From the NCBI RefSeq assembly GCF_900105195.1, contig NZ_FNRX01000002.1, positions 3,596,001 through 3,660,000 of the forward strand: DNA of 64,000 nt, written 5' to 3'. The notes below the pieces were generated by a model. That model made no database searches. It was not told where the DNA came from and saw only the letters and a program-made list of their open reading frames with translations. Of this stretch, positions 39,257-48,747 are shown piece by piece. The position numbers were made by a program, and so were the translations under genes. The first letter of the stretch is position 1; each line of letters begins with the position of its first letter. This DNA is from Rhodococcus pyridinivorans. GTDB lineage: Bacteria; Actinomycetota; Actinomycetes; Mycobacteriales; Mycobacteriaceae.

Positions 39257-40588
39257 TCACGCCTGCTCCGGCGTCTCGGGAGCCCGCACGGCGAGCAACG
39301 ACACCAGGCCCGCGCCGAGCACGATCAGCAACCCCACGATCCCCGCTCGGTCGGTGCCGAACCACCACACGAAGAACCCGAACAGCGTCGGTGCCAGAAA
39401 CGACACCGCACGTCCCGTCGTCGCGTAGAGACCGAACATCTGCCCCTCCCGTCCCGGCGGCGTCAGGCGCGCCAGGAAGGTCCGCGCCGACGACTGGGCC
39501 GGACCGACGAACAGACACAGCACCAGACCGAAGATCCAGAACATCGTCGGACCCGACACCACGAGCAGGACGATGCTGGTCGCGATCATCGCGACCAGCG
39601 AGCCCACGATGACCGCCTTGGGCCCGACCCGGTCGTCGACGCGTCCGGCCACCAGTGCGCCCACCGCGGAGACGACGTTCGCGGCGACACCGAAGATCAG
39701 CACGTCGCCCGCTCCGATCCCGTAGACCGTGACGGCGAGGACCGCCCCGAAGGTGAAGACGCCGGCGAGACCGTCCCGGAACAACGCCGACGCCCCGAGG
39801 TACCAGATGGTGCGACGATCCGCCCGCCACAACTCCGTCAGGTCGCGCCACAGCACGCGGTAGGACTCGACGAAACCGGCGCGGCGGGCGACGTCGCCAC
39901 GCGCGACCGGCTTCTCCGGGACGGCGAGCAGCACGGGCACAGCGAACACCGCGAACCACACGGCCGCGAACAGCGCGACGAGCCGGATGTTGGTGCCGCC
40001 CTCGGTGGGCACACCGAGGAAACCGCGGGTGTCGCCGTCGCCGGCGATGAACCCGGTGTAGCACAACAGCAGGAGCACGATGCCACCGAAATAGCCCATC
40101 GCCCAACCGAAGCCCGACACCCGTCCGATGTCGTCCGGCGTCGACACCTGGCGCAGCATCGAGTTGTACGGGACCTGCGCGAGCTCGGCCATCACGGATG
40201 CCACGCCGAGCAGGACCAGCCCGAGCCACAGATAGTGGTAGTCGTCGCGCACGAAGTACATCGCCGCCATCGCCGCGACGGTGACCCCGGTGAGGATGCC
40301 CAGCGACCATTTCCGTCGCCCGACTGCGTCGTACCGCTGGCCCGACACCGGCGCGGTCACGGCGATGACGAACCCGGCGATGCCGAGCGACCATCCGAGC
40401 CAGGTGCTCGCCGAGATCCCACCCGGCAGGTCGTCGCCGACCGCGTCGGTGAGATAGACGGAGAATACGAACGTCAGGATCACGGCGTTGAACGCCGCGG
40501 AACCCCAGTCCCACAGACCCCACGAGACGACCTGACGACGTGTCGTGGCCTCCCCGGCCCCGCTCGCCGTGTCCGTGAACGCATTCAT
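39257..40588 (-). CDS. MFS transporter, Atg22/UMF1-like
   Basis: A 443-residue polytopic protein. The N-terminus VVSWGLWDWGSAAFNAVILTFVFSVYLTD is the hallmark of the Atg22-like branch of the major facilitator superfamily, in which the first helix carries the W-D-W-G-(S/N)-(S/A)-(A/P)-(Y/F) motif. About twelve hydrophobic segments follow. Fungal Atg22 exports amino acids from the vacuole; bacterial substrates are not established. The ATG at 40588 is chosen because sequence upstream is low-quality in this frame. Confidence 0.85.
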   Translation of the reverse strand: MNAFTDTASGAGEATTRRQVVSWGLWDWGSAAFNAVILTFVFSVYLTDAVGDDLPGGISASTWLGWSLGIAGFVIAVTAPVSGQRYDAVGRRKWSLGILTGVTVAAMAAMYFVRDDYHYLWLGLVLLGVASVMAELAQVPYNSMLRQVSTPDDIGRVSGFGWAMGYFGGIVLLLLCYTGFIAGDGDTRGFLGVPTEGGTNIRLVALFAAVWFAVFAVPVLLAVPEKPVARGDVARRAGFVESYRVLWRDLTELWRADRRTIWYLGASALFRDGLAGVFTFGAVLAVTVYGIGAGDVLIFGVAANVVSAVGALVAGRVDDRVGPKAVIVGSLVAMIATSIVLLVVSGPTMFWIFGLVLCLFVGPAQSSARTFLARLTPPGREGQMFGLYATTGRAVSFLAPTLFGFFVWWFGTDRAGIVGLLIVLGAGLVSLLAVRAPETPEQA

Positions 40589-40718
40589 GCCCCGGAGCCT
40601 AGGCTTCCGGAGCTGCGGTGGCATGGAACGACTCCGTCGCGCGGCACCGAACGACTCGGCCCCATGGCCGGGGCGGGCCCGGTCGCCGCTCCCGAGCCTG
40701 CCGCTACGCTGACCCACT

Positions 40719-41525
40719 GTGACTCTGCCGAATCCCCATCCCGATGCCCGTGCCGTCGTCACCGGAGCGTCCTCCGGCATCGGCGAGGCCCTCGCAACCG
40801 AACTCGCCACCCGCGGCCATTCGCTGATCCTGGTCGCCCGTCGCGGAGAGGTGATGGAGGTCCTCGCCGAGACCCTGCGCGCGAAGCACGGCGTGACCGT
40901 CGAGGTGCGCGCCTGCGATCTGTCGGACCGCGACGCACGGACACCACTCGCCGACGAACTCGGACGTAGGCGCATCAGCATCCTGTGCAACAACGCCGGT
41001 ATCGCCACCTTCGGCGCGGTCGCCGAGCTCGACGCGGCCTACGAGCGGGCACAGGTCGAGCTCAACGCCGTCGCCGTCCACGACCTCACCCTCGCGGTGC
41101 TGCCGCAGATGGTCGAGCGGAACTCCGGCGCGATCCTCATGGTGGGTTCGGCCGCAGGCAACATGCCGATCCCGAACAACGCCACCTACGCCGCGACGAA
41201 GGCGTTCGTCAACACCTTCTCCGAGTCCCTGCGCGGTGAGCTCAAGGGCACCGGCGTGCATGTCACGCTGCTCGCCCCCGGCCCGGTGCGCACCGAGGAA
41301 CCCGACCCGGCCGAGGCGTCGATCGTCGACAAGCTGGTCCCGGACTTCCTGTGGATCTCGAGCGAACACACCGCGAAGGTGTCGCTCGACGCGCTCGCCG
41401 CGAACCGGATGCGCATCGTGCCCGGTGTGATCAGCAAGGCCATGTCGGCTGCCGGTCAGTTCTCGCCGCGGTCCATCTCGGCCCCGATCGCCGGCGCGTT
41501 CTACAAGAAGCTCGGCGGCAGCTGA
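40719..41525 (+). CDS. Short-chain dehydrogenase/reductase
   Basis: A 268-residue classical SDR. The nucleotide-binding motif TGASSGIG is at residues 15-22, NNAG at the expected spacing, the catalytic Ser in GSAAGNM, and Tyr157-x-x-x-Lys161 (YAATK). The C-terminal region (MRIVPGVISKAMS) resembles mycobacterial SDRs of lipid or ketone metabolism. The start is a GTG at 40719. It is convergent with the HerA-like gene. No specific substrate is assigned. Confidence 0.88.
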   Translation: MTLPNPHPDARAVVTGASSGIGEALATELATRGHSLILVARRGEVMEVLAETLRAKHGVTVEVRACDLSDRDARTPLADELGRRRISILCNNAGIATFGAVAELDAAYERAQVELNAVAVHDLTLAVLPQMVERNSGAILMVGSAAGNMPIPNNATYAATKAFVNTFSESLRGELKGTGVHVTLLAPGPVRTEEPDPAEASIVDKLVPDFLWISSEHTAKVSLDALAANRMRIVPGVISKAMSAAGQFSPRSISAPIAGAFYKKLGGS

Positions 41526-41552
41526 CGGGCCACCGCCCAACGAATCGTTCCT

Positions 41553-43094
41553 TCACCGCCTTCGGCGGCGTCCTGTGCCGAATAGGCTCCGGCCGATCTC
41601 CCGGCCGGCTGCGGACGCCGCCGAGCGGATGAAGCTGCGCACGGCTGCGCTGCCGAGCACCTGCTCCACGACCGACGCCCCGGCATCGTCCGGCGCCTGC
41701 GACCGCATGTCCGGGATCGGTTCGATGTCGGTGGCCCCGACCACCGATGCGGTGAGCTTCTCGTAGGCCGATTCCCGGTCGATGGTGCGGCCGTACTTCC
41801 CGTAGAGCGGGTTCGCTTGCGCCGACGCACGCATCGCGCTCTCCCCCACTGTGCCCATCAGCGAGCGCGGCGGTCGCAGACGCGTCCAGGCGACGGGCGT
41901 GGGCGTGCCCAGTTCGGACAGGACCGTCACGATCGCCTCCCCGGTCGCCAGACCGGTCAGAGCGTCGGCGAGATCGTAGGCGTCGGTCTTCGGGAAGGTA
42001 CGCACCACCTTCGCGAGCGCGGCCTCGTCCTCGGGGGTGAAGGCGCGCAACGCGTGCTGGATCCGCGCTCCCAGTTGTGAGAGCACGCTCCGGGAGATAT
42101 CGGTGGGCGACTGCGTACAGAAGACCACACCGACGCCCTTGGACCGGATGAGCTTCACGGTCTGTTCGATCTGCTGCAGGAACGCCTTCGACGCATCGGT
42201 GAAGAGCAGATGCGCCTCGTCGAAGAAGAACACGAGCCGCGGTGTGTCGACGTCGCCGACCTCCGGTAGCGACTGGAACAGGTCGGCGAGCAACCACATC
42301 AGGAATGTCGAGAACAGCGCGGGTCGAGTGGTCTCGTCGCCGAACTCGAACAGGTTGATCGTGCCCTGACCGTCGATCACCCGCAGCAGGTCCTCGACCT
42401 CCAGTTCGGGTTCGCCGAAGAATCCGTCCCCACCCGCGTTCTCGAGGTTGACGACCGCGCGGAGGATGACGCCGGCGGTCGCGGGCGACACGGCACCGAG
42501 ATCGTCGAGTGCACCGCGCCCTTCGTCGCTCGTCAGGTGGCGGATCACCTGCCGCAGGTCGGCGAGATCGAGCAGCGGCAGGCCGTTGCGGTCGGCCCAG
42601 TGGAAGATCAACCCGAGAGTGGACTCCTGAATGGCGTTGAGCCCCAGCACCTTCGAGAGCAGGATCGGCCCGAACGAGGTGACGGTGACGCGGACGGGGA
42701 TACCGACCCCGTCGGTACCGAGCGAGTAGAAGGCCACAGGGTGCCCCGTGGGCGTCCAGTCCTCGTCGCCGGTGTCGCCCGCGCGGTTGAGCACCGCATC
42801 GTCGGGCTCGCCGGCGGCCGACAGGCCCGACAGATCGGACTTCACGTCGGCCATCACCACCGGCACGCCCGCCGCCGACAGTTGTTCGGCCATGACCTGC
42901 AGCGTCTTGGTCTTGCCCGTGCCGGTCGCACCGGCGACCAGCGCGTGACGATTCAGAGTGGCGAGCGGGATGCGCACCGGCGCGTCGGGATCGGCGACGC
43001 CGTCGAGCACGACGGTGCCCAGTTCCAGCGCCTCGCCGATCACCTCGTACCCGGCCGCGATGGTCGCGGCGGTGATCTCCGGCTTGTCGGTCAT
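41553..43094 (-). CDS. HerA-like ATPase (DUF853)
   Basis: A 513-residue P-loop ATPase of the bacterial HerA-like/DUF853 family. Walker A is VAGATGTGKTKTL near residue 50 and Walker B is LVFFFDEAHLLF; CTQSPTDIS follows as a sensor-like segment. The family is related to archaeal HerA and FtsK-type translocases, and its cellular role in actinobacteria is not established. It starts at ATG 43094, divergent from the trimethylamine monooxygenase gene across 273 bases that hold no other gene. There is no adjacent NurA or Sir2 gene, so it does not look like a defence HerA. Confidence 0.85.
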   Translation of the reverse strand: MTDKPEITAATIAAGYEVIGEALELGTVVLDGVADPDAPVRIPLATLNRHALVAGATGTGKTKTLQVMAEQLSAAGVPVVMADVKSDLSGLSAAGEPDDAVLNRAGDTGDEDWTPTGHPVAFYSLGTDGVGIPVRVTVTSFGPILLSKVLGLNAIQESTLGLIFHWADRNGLPLLDLADLRQVIRHLTSDEGRGALDDLGAVSPATAGVILRAVVNLENAGGDGFFGEPELEVEDLLRVIDGQGTINLFEFGDETTRPALFSTFLMWLLADLFQSLPEVGDVDTPRLVFFFDEAHLLFTDASKAFLQQIEQTVKLIRSKGVGVVFCTQSPTDISRSVLSQLGARIQHALRAFTPEDEAALAKVVRTFPKTDAYDLADALTGLATGEAIVTVLSELGTPTPVAWTRLRPPRSLMGTVGESAMRASAQANPLYGKYGRTIDRESAYEKLTASVVGATDIEPIPDMRSQAPDDAGASVVEQVLGSAAVRSFIRSAASAAGREIGRSLFGTGRRRRR

Positions 43095-43367
43095 GCTCGC
43101 CCCCTCCGGCCTCGACCTCGCCCACTGCGACGGTACCGGGCCGTCGAACCCACGGAAGAACCATTCTTATCGGATGCCGGAATTGTCGCATTACAGTGAT
43201 TCCGATCACAACCGCAGCGGCACGGTTTCCCAGTTAGTACACCGCGTTGACCTGCACTTTCTCTACGAGAATCCGTTCCGTCGACGACGTGAGGATCGTT
43301 CGCAAAAACAACGACGTGTGCTAGCAACGAACTACGCGACATATTCCACGAACACAGGAGAAACACA

Positions 43368-44825
43368 TTGACGCCCAAGATCGCCATTCTCGGAGCAGGT
43401 CCCAGTGGACTCGCACAGCTGCGCGCTTTCGAAGCAGCCCGAAAGGCCGGTCTGGAGCAGATCCCCGACATCGTCTGCTACGAGAAGCAGCCCGACTGGG
43501 GAGGAATGTGGAACTACACCTGGCGCACGGGACTCGACGAGCACGGTGAGCCCGTCCACGGGAGCATGTACCGCTACCTGTGGTCCAACGGCCCGAAGGA
43601 ATGCCTCGAGTTCGCCGACTACTCCTTCGAGGAGCACTTCGGACGCCCCATCCCGTCGTACCCGCCGCGCGCCGTCCTGCTCGACTACATCATGGGTCGC
43701 GTCGAGAAGAGCGACGTGCGCAAGTACATCCGGTTCAACACTGCGGTGCGGTGGGTCGAGTGGTCCGACGAGACGCAGAAATTCACCGTGACGGTGATGA
43801 ACCACGACCGGGGCGCGCTGGAGTCCGACGAGTTCGACCACGTCGTCGTCGCCACCGGACACTTCTCCACCCCGCAGGTCCCCCACTTCGACGGTCTCGA
43901 CCGGTTCCCGGGACGTGTGCTGCACGCCCACGACTTCCGCGACGCCCGCGAGTTCACCGGCAAGCGACTGCTGCTCGTCGGCAGCAGCTACTCGGCCGAG
44001 GACATCGGAACGCAATGCATCAAGTACGGCGCCGAACAGGTCACCTTCAGCTACCGCAGCGCACCGATGGGTCACCACTGGCCCGAGCAGTTCTCCGAGG
44101 TGCCGTTGCTCACCCATGTCGACGGCAAGGTCGCCCACTTCCGTGACGGCAGCACCCGCGTGGTCGACGCCATCGTGCTGTGCACGGGGTACAAACACCA
44201 CTACCCGTTCCTGCCCGACGAACTCGCACTGCGCACCGACAACCGGCTCTACCCGCGCGACATCTACAAGGGCATCTTCTTCCAGCGCAACCCGAAGCTG
44301 ATGTACCTCGGCGCACAGGACCAGTACTTCACGTTCAACATGTTCGACGCCCAAGCCTGGTACGCACGCGACTTCATGCTCGGCCGCGTCGACCTGCCCG
44401 ACTTCGACACCCGCGAGCAGGACATCGACCACTGGCGGGCACGCGAGGAGAAGCTGTCGTCGCCGGTGGAGGAAATCGACTTCCAGGCCGCGTACATCCG
44501 CGATCTCGTCGACCGCACCGACTACCCCGAGTTCCACGTCGAACGCCAGGGGGAGGTGTTCAAGCAGTGGAAACAGGACAAGAAGCGCGACATCATGGGC
44601 TACCGCAACAACAGCTACCCCTCGACGCTCACCGGCACCGTCGCTCCGCCGCTGCCGGCACCGTGGATGGAGATCCTCGACGACTCCCCCGAGTCCTTCC
44701 TTCGGCACGACTTCACCGCCCCGGAAGTGAGCACAGTGGGCCGGACCCTCGACCGGCAGTACACCCCGGCGGCACGTCGTTCCACCCGTCCGGCGGCGCC
44801 GCGCACGGCCTCCGTGAAGGCGTGA
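43368..44825 (+). CDS. tmm: Flavin monooxygenase, probable trimethylamine monooxygenase
   Basis: A 485-residue class B flavin monooxygenase. FAD motif GAGPSG at residues 9-14; the FMO fingerprint [11 protein letters not shown] at 170-180; NADPH motif GSSYSAED from residue 195. Stretches such as [40 protein letters not shown] and [15 protein letters not shown] closely follow bacterial Tmm, which oxidises trimethylamine to trimethylamine N-oxide. The start is a TTG at 43368 with CAGGAG seven bases upstream. No demethylase or TMAO-lyase gene lies nearby, so whether it serves carbon, nitrogen or osmolyte metabolism is open. Other methylated or organosulfur substrates are possible. Confidence 0.85.
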   Translation: MTPKIAILGAGPSGLAQLRAFEAARKAGLEQIPDIVCYEKQPDWGGMWNYTWRTGLDEHGEPVHGSMYRYLWSNGPKECLEFADYSFEEHFGRPIPSYPPRAVLLDYIMGRVEKSDVRKYIRFNTAVRWVEWSDETQKFTVTVMNHDRGALESDEFDHVVVATGHFSTPQVPHFDGLDRFPGRVLHAHDFRDAREFTGKRLLLVGSSYSAEDIGTQCIKYGAEQVTFSYRSAPMGHHWPEQFSEVPLLTHVDGKVAHFRDGSTRVVDAIVLCTGYKHHYPFLPDELALRTDNRLYPRDIYKGIFFQRNPKLMYLGAQDQYFTFNMFDAQAWYARDFMLGRVDLPDFDTREQDIDHWRAREEKLSSPVEEIDFQAAYIRDLVDRTDYPEFHVERQGEVFKQWKQDKKRDIMGYRNNSYPSTLTGTVAPPLPAPWMEILDDSPESFLRHDFTAPEVSTVGRTLDRQYTPAARRSTRPAAPRTASVKA

Positions 44826-44897
44826 GGGTGCCCGTTTCCTACCGGACCGTCGACGCCGCGCCTCATGGGTGCGGCGTCGGTGGATAGTCTGTCTGTC

Positions 44898-45497
44898 GTG
44901 CAGGACAAACTGGTATGGATCGACTGTGAGATGACGGGGCTGCGTCTCGGCAGCGACAAACTGATCGAGATCGCGGCTCTGGTCACCGACAGTGATCTCA
45001 ACGTGCTCGGCGAGGGCGTGGACATCGTGATCCACGCCGATGACGACGCCCTCGCCGACATGCCGGAAGTCGTGCAGCAGATGCACGAGCGGTCCGGCCT
45101 CACCGAAGAGGTGCGCCGCTCGACGGTCAGCCTCGCCGAAGCGGAGAAGCAGGTCCTCGCGTACATCCGGGAGCACGTTACCGAGGCGGGCACGGCGCCG
45201 CTGGCCGGCAACTCCATCGCGACCGACCGCGCGTTCATCACCCGCGACATGCCCGAGCTCGACAACTACCTGCACTACCGCATGGTGGACGTCAGCTCGA
45301 TCAAGGAGCTGTGCCGGCGCTGGTATCCGCGCATCTACTTCGGTCAGCCGGAGAAGGGCCTGTCGCACCGGGCACTAGCGGACATCAAGGAGTCGATCCG
45401 CGAACTGCGCTACTACCGGCGCACGGCCTTCGTGGCGCCTCCCGGCCCCACTCCGGCCGATCTTGCAGCCGTCGTGAAGGACCTGGGACCGGCCTGA
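44898..45497 (+). CDS. orn: Oligoribonuclease
   Basis: A 199-residue DEDDh 3'-5' exoribonuclease that degrades short RNA oligomers, including pGp[10 protein letters not shown] supplies the first D and E, and [11 protein letters not shown] near the C-terminus the catalytic His and final Asp. Length is standard. The GTG at 44898 begins the conserved N-terminus. tRNA-His follows 85 bases downstream, a pairing common in actinobacteria, and marks the left chromosomal side of the integrated element. Confidence 0.95.
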   Translation: MQDKLVWIDCEMTGLRLGSDKLIEIAALVTDSDLNVLGEGVDIVIHADDDALADMPEVVQQMHERSGLTEEVRRSTVSLAEAEKQVLAYIREHVTEAGTAPLAGNSIATDRAFITRDMPELDNYLHYRMVDVSSIKELCRRWYPRIYFGQPEKGLSHRALADIKESIRELRYYRRTAFVAPPGPTPADLAAVVKDLGPA

Positions 45498-45529
45498 CCA
45501 GCCGATTCGTCTTTTTCGTCTTCGTCAGG

Positions 45530-47269
45530 CTAGTATCTGTACCGCAGGCGCAAGCCACCGAAAGGTTGCCGGCGAATGCAATGGTGAGTGTAGTTCAGTT
45601 GGTAGAGCACCAGGTTGTGATCCTGGCTGTCGCGGGTTCGAGTCCCGTCACTCACCCCAAACGGGTCAGGTGTGAACTTGCGACCAAGGGTCCGCCCTTG
45701 GTCGCAAGTTCGCCCCTGGCCCATCTTCTTTGCCTCGGCGGCCCAGCTCAGGGCGTCGGCATGGAGGCCGGACAGGCTCAGCCCGTCATACGGGTTGCGG
45801 TAGCCGACGCGCACGTCGTTGTCCTCGTCGATGTAGATCGCCTTGAACAGCCCTTGGTTGCACAGGCGGCGGTTCGGGTCGTCGGCGTGCTCGTAGAGGT
45901 CCGCGGCGTTGGACAGCAGCTTCAGCGAGTCATCGAGGTTCGCCCGCGCATCAGCGTAGTGGCCGTGGTGCGCGGTGATCCGGTGCTCGATGGTCTCCAG
46001 CGACGCGGTGATCCGGTCCTGCTCGCCTTCGAGCTGGGTTCTCCGGGACGCTAGGTCGGCGAGCTCGGCGGCTCCTTCCGCCATCATCTCGTCGAACCGG
46101 GCATGAATCATCGCCGAGATCGCCTCGATCGTTTCCGGGTCGATCTGCACCTTGGCGTAGAAGCGCTCGATGAGCCGTTCGACCTGCTCGATCAGCATCG
46201 CTTGCCGGGTGCAGTCGCCTCGTGCTGCATGCCGGCTCGCGCACACGAAGTACGGGTAGATCGTGCCCTGACTGCTCTTGGAGTTGCACACCAGTAGCCG
46301 CGAGCCGCACTGCCCACAGAACACCGTCCCTTTCAGGTAGCGCTCGTGCACTTGGGTGGCATCGGCTGCCGAGCGGTGCGTGCCGAGCACGGTCTGCACC
46401 TGATCCCACACCTCGTTGGGGACGATCGCTTCATGCGCTCCCGCGTACGTCACTCCCTGGTAGCGGACGCTGCCCTTGTAGTACGGGTTCGTCAGCATCC
46501 GATGCACCGACGACTTCCCGATGGGCCGAGAAGGCCGCCGCGGCGACGCTGCCGTCGTGAGCTCGCGCGCCACCAGCTCATGGTGGAGCTGGCTGGTCGT
46601 CCAGCCACCGGATGCGAACACCTGGAACGCCCACCGGACCAGTCGGGCTCGTTCCTCGTCGATCTCGACGGTGCGTACCTCCCGCCCGAAGTCGTCGCGC
46701 ACGCCGACGTTGCGGTAGCCGATCGCCGCCTTCGTCACTGTGCCGCCCTGCGCGGCCTTCTGCGACAAGCCTTTGACGACCTCAGTGGCGAGGTTGCGGG
46801 AGTAGAACTCGGCAATCGAGGACATGATGCCGTGCAGCAGCATCCCCGATGGAGTCTCGTCGATGTTCTCCGTCGCAGACACGAGCGTGACGCCGGCGTC
46901 CTTGAGTGCGAGGTGGATGGTCACGTCGTCGGCGCGATTGCGGGCGAGCCGGTCGACCTTGTGGACGATGCAGTAGTTCGTCTTGTGCTTCGCGACGTAC
47001 TGAATCATCCGCATCAGTTCGGGCCGGTCGGCCTTCCGCGCGGACTCGCCAGCGTCGACGAACTCCTCGATGATCGTTGCGCCGAGCTGGTCGGCCTTGC
47101 GCTGGTTCGCCTCGCGCTGCGCCGGGATCGAGAAGCCCTCCGCCTGGCCACCCTTCTCCGCCTGCTCCTTCGTGGAGACCCGCAGGTACGAGACGGCGAA
47201 CGATCCGGGGAACGGGGTTGGCGCTACGAGGCTGTCTATCGCGGTGCGGTCCGCGTCGATGATCGTCAT
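45530..47269 (-). CDS. Large serine recombinase (element integrase)
   Basis: A 579-codon frame encoding a large serine recombinase. The N-terminal resolvase domain has YLRVSTKEQ with catalytic Ser32 and the DRLARN segment; a recombinase domain follows, then a zinc-ribbon (CGQCGSRL ... C) and a coiled-coil (ASRRTQLEGEQDRITASLETIEHR). The last 40 or so codons are not integrase sequence: they are the antisense of tRNA-His plus flanking DNA. The frame therefore crosses the proposed left junction at about 45655, and the true C-terminus in the excised form would differ. It is the last gene of the element's left arm. Confidence 0.9.
   Translation of the reverse strand: MTIIDADRTAIDSLVAPTPFPGSFAVSYLRVSTKEQAEKGGQAEGFSIPAQREANQRKADQLGATIIEEFVDAGESARKADRPELMRMIQYVAKHKTNYCIVHKVDRLARNRADDVTIHLALKDAGVTLVSATENIDETPSGMLLHGIMSSIAEFYSRNLATEVVKGLSQKAAQGGTVTKAAIGYRNVGVRDDFGREVRTVEIDEERARLVRWAFQVFASGGWTTSQLHHELVARELTTAASPRRPSRPIGKSSVHRMLTNPYYKGSVRYQGVTYAGAHEAIVPNEVWDQVQTVLGTHRSAADATQVHERYLKGTVFCGQCGSRLLVCNSKSSQGTIYPYFVCASRHAARGDCTRQAMLIEQVERLIERFYAKVQIDPETIEAISAMIHARFDEMMAEGAAELADLASRRTQLEGEQDRITASLETIEHRITAHHGHYADARANLDDSLKLLSNAADLYEHADDPNRRLCNQGLFKAIYIDEDNDVRVGYRNPYDGLSLSGLHADALSWAAEAKKMGQGRTCDQGRTLGRKFTPDPFGVSDGTRTRDSQDHNLVLYQLNYTHHCIRRQPFGGLRLRYRY
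45583..45659 (+). tRNA. tRNA-His (anticodon GTG), likely integration target
   Basis: Acceptor GTGAGTG pairs with CACTCAC, preceded by the extra 5' G (G-1) specific to tRNA-His. The anticodon loop TTGTGAT gives GTG, the T arm has GGTTCGAGTCC, the discriminator base is C, and CCA is encoded at 45657-45659. No terminator follows it directly; instead a serine recombinase gene reads into it from the other strand. The 3' end supplies the proposed left attachment core. Confidence 0.95.
45674..45711. repeat. 17-bp perfect inverted repeat beside the tRNA-His junction
   Basis: GAACTTGCGACCAAGGG and its exact complement are separated by four bases (TCCG), fifteen bases beyond the encoded CCA of tRNA-His. 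There is no T-run on either strand, so a normal intrinsic terminator is unlikely. It lies within the integrase frame near the proposed attachment site and may be an arm site or processing hairpin. Confidence 0.7.
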
Positions 47270-47442
47270 GGCTCTTCTCCACAGTCACTGGTCCTGCCGA
47301 CGCGGACTTGTGAGAGCGGATGTTGATCGTGAGAAGAGCCCGAAGGCTGTAGGACTAGGCCGAATCGGCCACGTTTACTTTGCCCCGCCGAGGTGAAGCG
47401 CTAGGACCACAACATCCGCCATCCGCGACGGATGCCTACATT

Positions 47443-47649
47443 CTACGACGACGCGCTCGTCGCGGCACGAGGGCGCTTCGGTCGCGTCGCATCTCCCGAG
47501 CGGCACGAGCCCGATTGCTGGAGTGCCAGGCGGATCAGCAGCTCGCAGAGCTTGTCCAGGTCGGGCGGTTCGTGGAACTCGGCGCGGATTGTCAGCTCGC
47601 GCTCGCTCTGCTGACGCTGCCCGGTCTTCCGTTCATAGCGGCGCGCCAC
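47443..47649 (-). CDS. Small basic element protein
   Basis: A 68-residue, arginine-rich protein with the segment FHEPPDLDKLCELLIRLAL. Similar small ORFs often accompany serine recombinases in actinobacterial integrative elements, but I cannot name a family or function. It starts three bases before the DUF4913 stop and points the same way as the recombinase. The 170 bases between it and the recombinase start hold no gene that I can see. Confidence 0.5.
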   Translation of the reverse strand: MARRYERKTGQRQQSERELTIRAEFHEPPDLDKLCELLIRLALQQSGSCRSGDATRPKRPRAATSASS

Positions 47650-47652
47650 GAC

Positions 47653-48231
47653 TCACACCTCGCCGGTCTCCGGGTCGACGCCCGCGAAGAAGGCATCCTC
47701 TGCCTCCTGGCGCGCGTCCACCATGTCGATCACGAACCGAACGAAGTCCTCATCGCGATCCGTGATCGGCGAGTCCTCGATGGGTTGCGCGGGGTCTTCA
47801 CCGGGCCAGCTCGTCTGGCGAGTCGGGCGGTCCCTTTCGAGCCGAGTGCCGCACGCCGCCACCCAGTCGCGAAGGCGGGCGCGGCTATCGGCGAAGTCGC
47901 GGTGCCAGCCGAGCGGTGCGGACCCGTTCTGCTCCGGGTCGTACGCGCACAGCCAGTGCAGGTGTAGCGCCGACAGCTCCCAGAGGAGTTCGGGGTGGCG
48001 GTGCCCGTACGGCGGTACGACGCTTGCGGGAAGTCCGTAGGTGTGGCGGAGCCAGTCCACCCAGCGGTTCAGTTCGAGCAACTCGGCTTCGAGATCGTTG
48101 GCGGTCAGCAGGTTCCAGTTGACCGGGTGCGGCGGCTCGGGCACGTCGAATCGAGGTGATGCCGGGCCTGCCTCGGGCGGCGTGTCGTCGTGCTCTGGGA
48201 AGAACTGATCGGTCATGGCGAAGTCGCTCAC
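47653..48231 (-). CDS. DUF4913 protein of the conjugative element
   Basis: A 192-residue acidic protein. The block LNRWVDWLRHTYGLPASVVP followed by RHPELLWELSALHLHW matches DUF4913, a family found almost only in actinobacterial conjugative elements next to TraG and SSB genes. Its role is unknown. The GTG start overlaps the ssb stop (GTGA); an ATG five codons later is an alternative. The link to DNA transfer rests on gene order. Confidence 0.75.
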   Translation of the reverse strand: MSDFAMTDQFFPEHDDTPPEAGPASPRFDVPEPPHPVNWNLLTANDLEAELLELNRWVDWLRHTYGLPASVVPPYGHRHPELLWELSALHLHWLCAYDPEQNGSAPLGWHRDFADSRARLRDWVAACGTRLERDRPTRQTSWPGEDPAQPIEDSPITDRDEDFVRFVIDMVDARQEAEDAFFAGVDPETGEV

Positions 48232-48665
48232 ATTCCGATGGCGGTCGCGTTGGACGGCGCAGCCTGCTGCGGAGCGGCGAAAGCCGTTGCGTCCCGGCCG
48301 GAAGTGCGTTCGCTGCGGTCCACCTCGTAGCGGGTTCGGGCCAGGTCGTGACCGATGCGCGTTGCGATGAACTCCTCGCCTTCGTACCGCTGGCCGCCTC
48401 GCTCGTAGGAGTAGTCGCGCACCCGTCCGTCGGCGATGATGTTGTCGCCCTTGGCGAGCCGCTCGGCTCCCTGCTCAGCAGCACCGCGATACGCGATGAG
48501 ATCGTGGAAGGTCGTCTCGAACTGCGTGAAGGTGTTATCGGGCTCCTTGCGGTAGTGCTCGATCCCGACCTTCATGTACAGACGCGCGTCACCGCGCTCG
48601 GTGTAACTGAGCTGCGGGTCCGAGGCGACGAAACCGGAAATGGACTGGTGGGTGCGAATGGCCAT
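48228..48665 (-). CDS. Single-stranded DNA-binding protein of the element
   Basis: A 145-residue OB-fold protein (MAIRTHQSISGFVASDPQLSY, then FETTFHDLIAYR and GRVRDYSYERGGQRYE) typical of element-encoded SSB rather than the chromosomal SSB, whose acidic C-terminal tip (DDDIPF) is absent. It probably protects single-stranded DNA during transfer. It lies between the TraG remnant and DUF4913, all on the minus strand, and is intact. Confidence 0.82.
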   Translation of the reverse strand: MAIRTHQSISGFVASDPQLSYTERGDARLYMKVGIEHYRKEPDNTFTQFETTFHDLIAYRGAAEQGAERLAKGDNIIADGRVRDYSYERGGQRYEGEEFIATRIGHDLARTRYEVDRSERTSGRDATAFAAPQQAAPSNATAIGM

Positions 48666-48747
48666 GATGGCGTCCTCCTGGACTCGGGCGACCAGTCGTG
48701 CGTGGCCGCTGTGTCAGGCAGGTGCGCTTCCGCGCCCAGGTCCGCGC

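Noticed and set aside
41553..43094. HerA-like gene as part of an antiphage system
   Set aside because: No NurA, Sir2 or other partner lies beside it; neighbours are ordinary metabolic genes and the DUF853 family is widespread in chromosomes.
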